A DNA stretch of 64,000 nt, from the NCBI RefSeq assembly GCF_018613935.1, contig NZ_JAGGPF010000012.1, forward strand, positions 124,001 to 188,000, in the 5' to 3' direction. Position 1 is the first letter of the stretch. Each line of letters begins with the position of its first letter. The notes under the pieces were generated by a model that did not search any database, was not told where the DNA came from, and saw only the letters and a program-made list of their open reading frames with translations. The stretch is from Agromyces sp. ISL-38 (GTDB lineage: Bacteria; Actinomycetota; Actinomycetes; Actinomycetales; Microbacteriaceae). Shown here one piece after another: positions 62,504-64,000 of the stretch. The position numbers and the translations under genes are program-made.

Positions 62504-63328
62504 ATGACCATCGCGACCGTTCCCCGCGAGCAGCAGCTCTCCCCCGTCCGCCCGGGCGAGTTGCCCCTCGACCTCATCGAGAACCTCCCGAGCGGCAACG
62601 CCGCCGACGGACCCGACGCTTCGGATGCCGAGCTCCTCGGCCCCGGCTTCGCCGAGGTCCAGGCGAACCTCCAGGCGTGGCTCCGCCACTGGTCGCCGCA
62701 GCGCATCCCCGCGTTCACCTCGGTGCGCGACGTCGCGCCCTCGGGCTCGCGCGGTCGCAGCGCCCTGCAGTCCGCACCGACCCAGCCCGACGGCGCCGTG
62801 CGGATCACCGCGAGCGTCTACGACCCGCCGAACCGCGACGGCGCACCGCTCAGCTGGTCGCGCAACTGGGCGAGCCTCGCCGTGCTGCCGCCGGCTCCGG
62901 AGACCGGACGCCTCTACTACCGGTTCCGCGTGTCGAGCCGGCTCGTGCTCGACGGCGCCGCCGCACTCAGCCTCGTCTCGACGAGCCTCAACTTCGGCAT
63001 CGTCGCCGATGCAGCGACCGCGAGCCCGTTCGCGGTGCCGGGCTTCGCGACTCCGCTCGTGCGCCCGCACGTGGGCGTGCAGTGCCGGCCCGACACCGAG
63101 ACGGATGCCTCGCAGCTCATCGAGGGCTCGATCGCGGTTCGCAAGGGTGAGACCCCGGCGATGGCCTTCGTGATCGGCACCGACGTGCTCTTCAGCGACG
63201 GCTGGATCCGTGTGCACGAAGGAAGCAGCACGTGGATCGGCCCCGCCGACCCCGGCGCGAGCGGTATCGTCGAGTACCGCTTCGCTCCGGCCGCGATGCT
63301 GCGGCTCTTCGACGGCGTCCGCAGCTGA
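62504..63328 (+). CDS. Hypothetical protein, mostly beta-strand
   Basis: 274 residues; I do not recognise the family. From ATG 62504, which has AAGGA 7 bases upstream, the first 60 residues are Asp/Glu/Pro-rich and loop-like. The remainder alternates short hydrophobic strands such as GAVRITASVYDPPNRDG, LYYRFRVSSRLVLDG and GIVEYRFAPAAMLRL, suggesting a beta-sandwich or barrel. There is no signal peptide or membrane helix. The gene stands 130 bases after the ABC exporter and 78 bases before the LigT-like gene. The longer frame from 62405 has no ribosome site. Confidence 0.6.
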   Translation: MTIATVPREQQLSPVRPGELPLDLIENLPSGNAADGPDASDAELLGPGFAEVQANLQAWLRHWSPQRIPAFTSVRDVAPSGSRGRSALQSAPTQPDGAVRITASVYDPPNRDGAPLSWSRNWASLAVLPPAPETGRLYYRFRVSSRLVLDGAAALSLVSTSLNFGIVADAATASPFAVPGFATPLVRPHVGVQCRPDTETDASQLIEGSIAVRKGETPAMAFVIGTDVLFSDGWIRVHEGSSTWIGPADPGASGIVEYRFAPAAMLRLFDGVRS

Positions 63329-63394
63329 GACGGCCGGCGAGATGACGTCAGGCTGCCGTCAGGCGCTGACCTGATCGACCGAGCGCGCCCCCGT

Positions 63395-63400
63395 TAGACT
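63395..63400 (+). promoter_or_regulatory. -10 box of a leaderless promoter for the LigT-like gene
   Basis: TAGACT, 6 bases, then ATG at 63407. Confidence 0.5.
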
Positions 63401-63406
63401 CACGGG

Positions 63407-63898
63407 ATGGCGCGCTTCGTCGTCGTTCTGCCGCTCGTGCCGCTCGCCGCCGGTGCCGAGTTCACCGTTGCCGAGTGGCCCCTGCACGTCACCCTCATCG
63501 AGCCGTTCTCGACCGAACTGCCTGCATCCGCCGTCGCCACGGTCATCGGCCGCATCGCCCATCAGGCCGATACCGTCCACGCGAGCGGCGGCGAGGAGGC
63601 GATGTTCGGCCGGCGGCGCGACGTTCCGGTCACGCTCGTGCGCGACGGCGGTGAGCTCGAAGCGCTGCGATCGCGTGCGCTCGACGCGCTGCGCGAGGAG
63701 GGCGTCGACTTCGGTCATGTCCGCGAAGAGTACCGGCCGCATGTCAGCCGCAAGCAGGACCGGCGCCTCCGATGGGGCGAGCGCGTCGAGCTCGGAACCA
63801 TCGCCCTCATCGACATGCGCCCGAGCGCCGGCTCCCACCACCGCAATGTCATCGCGACCTGGCAGCTCGGAGCTGCGGCATCCGTCGCCCCCGACTGA
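63407..63898 (+). CDS. 2H phosphoesterase (2'-5' RNA ligase/LigT-like)
   Basis: 163 residues. The two catalytic histidine motifs of the 2H fold are EWPLHVTLIEPF (about 23-34) and EYRPHVSRKQDRRL (about 103-116), separated by the usual ~75 residues. Such enzymes hydrolyse or form 2'-5' or cyclic phosphodiester bonds in RNA or small nucleotides. The second motif is HVS rather than HVT, which is allowed. No RNA-repair partners are adjacent. The substrate is not known. Confidence 0.78.
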   Translation: MARFVVVLPLVPLAAGAEFTVAEWPLHVTLIEPFSTELPASAVATVIGRIAHQADTVHASGGEEAMFGRRRDVPVTLVRDGGELEALRSRALDALREEGVDFGHVREEYRPHVSRKQDRRLRWGERVELGTIALIDMRPSAGSHHRNVIATWQLGAAASVAPD

Positions 63899-63922
63899 CC
63901 ACGAGACGATGCGCGGCGCGCT

Positions 63923-64000
63923 TCAGGCCACGTCGGCGGTCGCCGGCTCCTCGATCGGCTCCTCGCGCTTGTGCCACGGCCAGCGCCCCGAGATCTCGAG
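63923..64000 (-). CDS. C-terminal end of an unknown protein (partial)
   Basis: Only the last 25 codons and the TGA are in the window. The frame reads GRWPWHKREEPIEEPATADV and ends in Ala: a short aromatic/basic stretch followed by an acidic Pro/Glu/Ala tail, as is common after the last helix of a membrane protein. No function can be given. It converges on the LigT-like gene with a 24-base gap. Confidence 0.5.
   Translation of the reverse strand, partial: LEISGRWPWHKREEPIEEPATADVA

Overview
The window is GC-rich DNA from an actinobacterium, most likely a member of the Microbacteriaceae (an Agromyces- or Microbacterium-like genome). The reasons are the codon use, frequent GTG starts, many 4-base ATGA/GTGA overlaps, TAGRNT-type -10 boxes lying 6-8 bases before start codons (leaderless transcripts), and a strikingly common GGATGCC/GGCATCC word. 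I found no rRNA, tRNA, insertion sequence, prophage or CRISPR array. All of the roughly 60 protein genes look chromosomal.

Layout. 1-5.6 kb: cell-surface polysaccharide genes (GT2, WsaF-like GT4, sugar aminotransferase, GT4, LCP ligase). 5.6-7.9 kb: purE, purK, gtrA. 7.9-10.3 kb: an orphan DarT-like protein, a PH-domain protein and birA. 10.4-19.5 kb: the acyl-CoA carboxylase genes (beta, epsilon, alpha), interrupted by a two-component system, a TrmA-family RNA methyltransferase and maf. 19.5-20.8 kb: a short-repeat locus around a truncated AbiEi/DUF559-type gene. 20.8-36.5 kb: lpdA, punA, pmmB, orphan PTS IIA/IIB, add, deoA, cdd, a BMP-type nucleoside ABC importer with two lipoproteins, and manC. 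36.7-40.2 kb: sdhCDAB. 40.3-44.8 kb: xthA, trpS, a GNAT, a HAD hydrolase and a membrane-anchored metallopeptidase. 44.9-49 kb: an FMN riboswitch and ribD-ribE-ribBA-ribH. 49.2-64 kb: an MHS transporter, a Csp-like copper protein, a drug-type ABC exporter, a TetR-controlled APC permease/amidohydrolase pair, psuG-psuK, an ABC exporter, a LigT-like protein and several unknowns.

From memory of the M. tuberculosis map, the backbone (wbbL/LCP-purE-purK-gtrA-PH protein-birA-accD5-accE5-maf-accA3-lpdA-deoD-pmmB-add-deoA-cdd-sdhCDAB) follows the order of Rv3264c to Rv3319. It is therefore an old actinobacterial block, and the genes that break it (DarT-like, two-component cluster, AbiEi/repeat locus, PTS pair, nucleoside importer) are the accessory parts. 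Functionally, BMP/ABC uptake, Cdd, DeoA, Add, PunA and PsuG/PsuK form a nucleoside and pseudouridine salvage set. BirA biotinylates the carboxylase alpha subunit encoded nearby.

The most unusual region is 19.5-20.8 kb. Seven copies of an EcoRI-cored word (CAGAATTCAGGA) lie in two mirror-image clusters with 33-bp periodicity, directly after the stop codons of two convergent genes. They flank a gene whose product keeps an AbiEi-like helix-turn-helix but appears to have lost the core of its C-terminal nuclease-like domain. Other notable items are the orphan DarT-like enzyme, short tandem repeats anchored at stop codons, a possible structured RNA at 12.4-12.6 kb, and palindromic operators upstream of the nucleoside importer and of sdhC.
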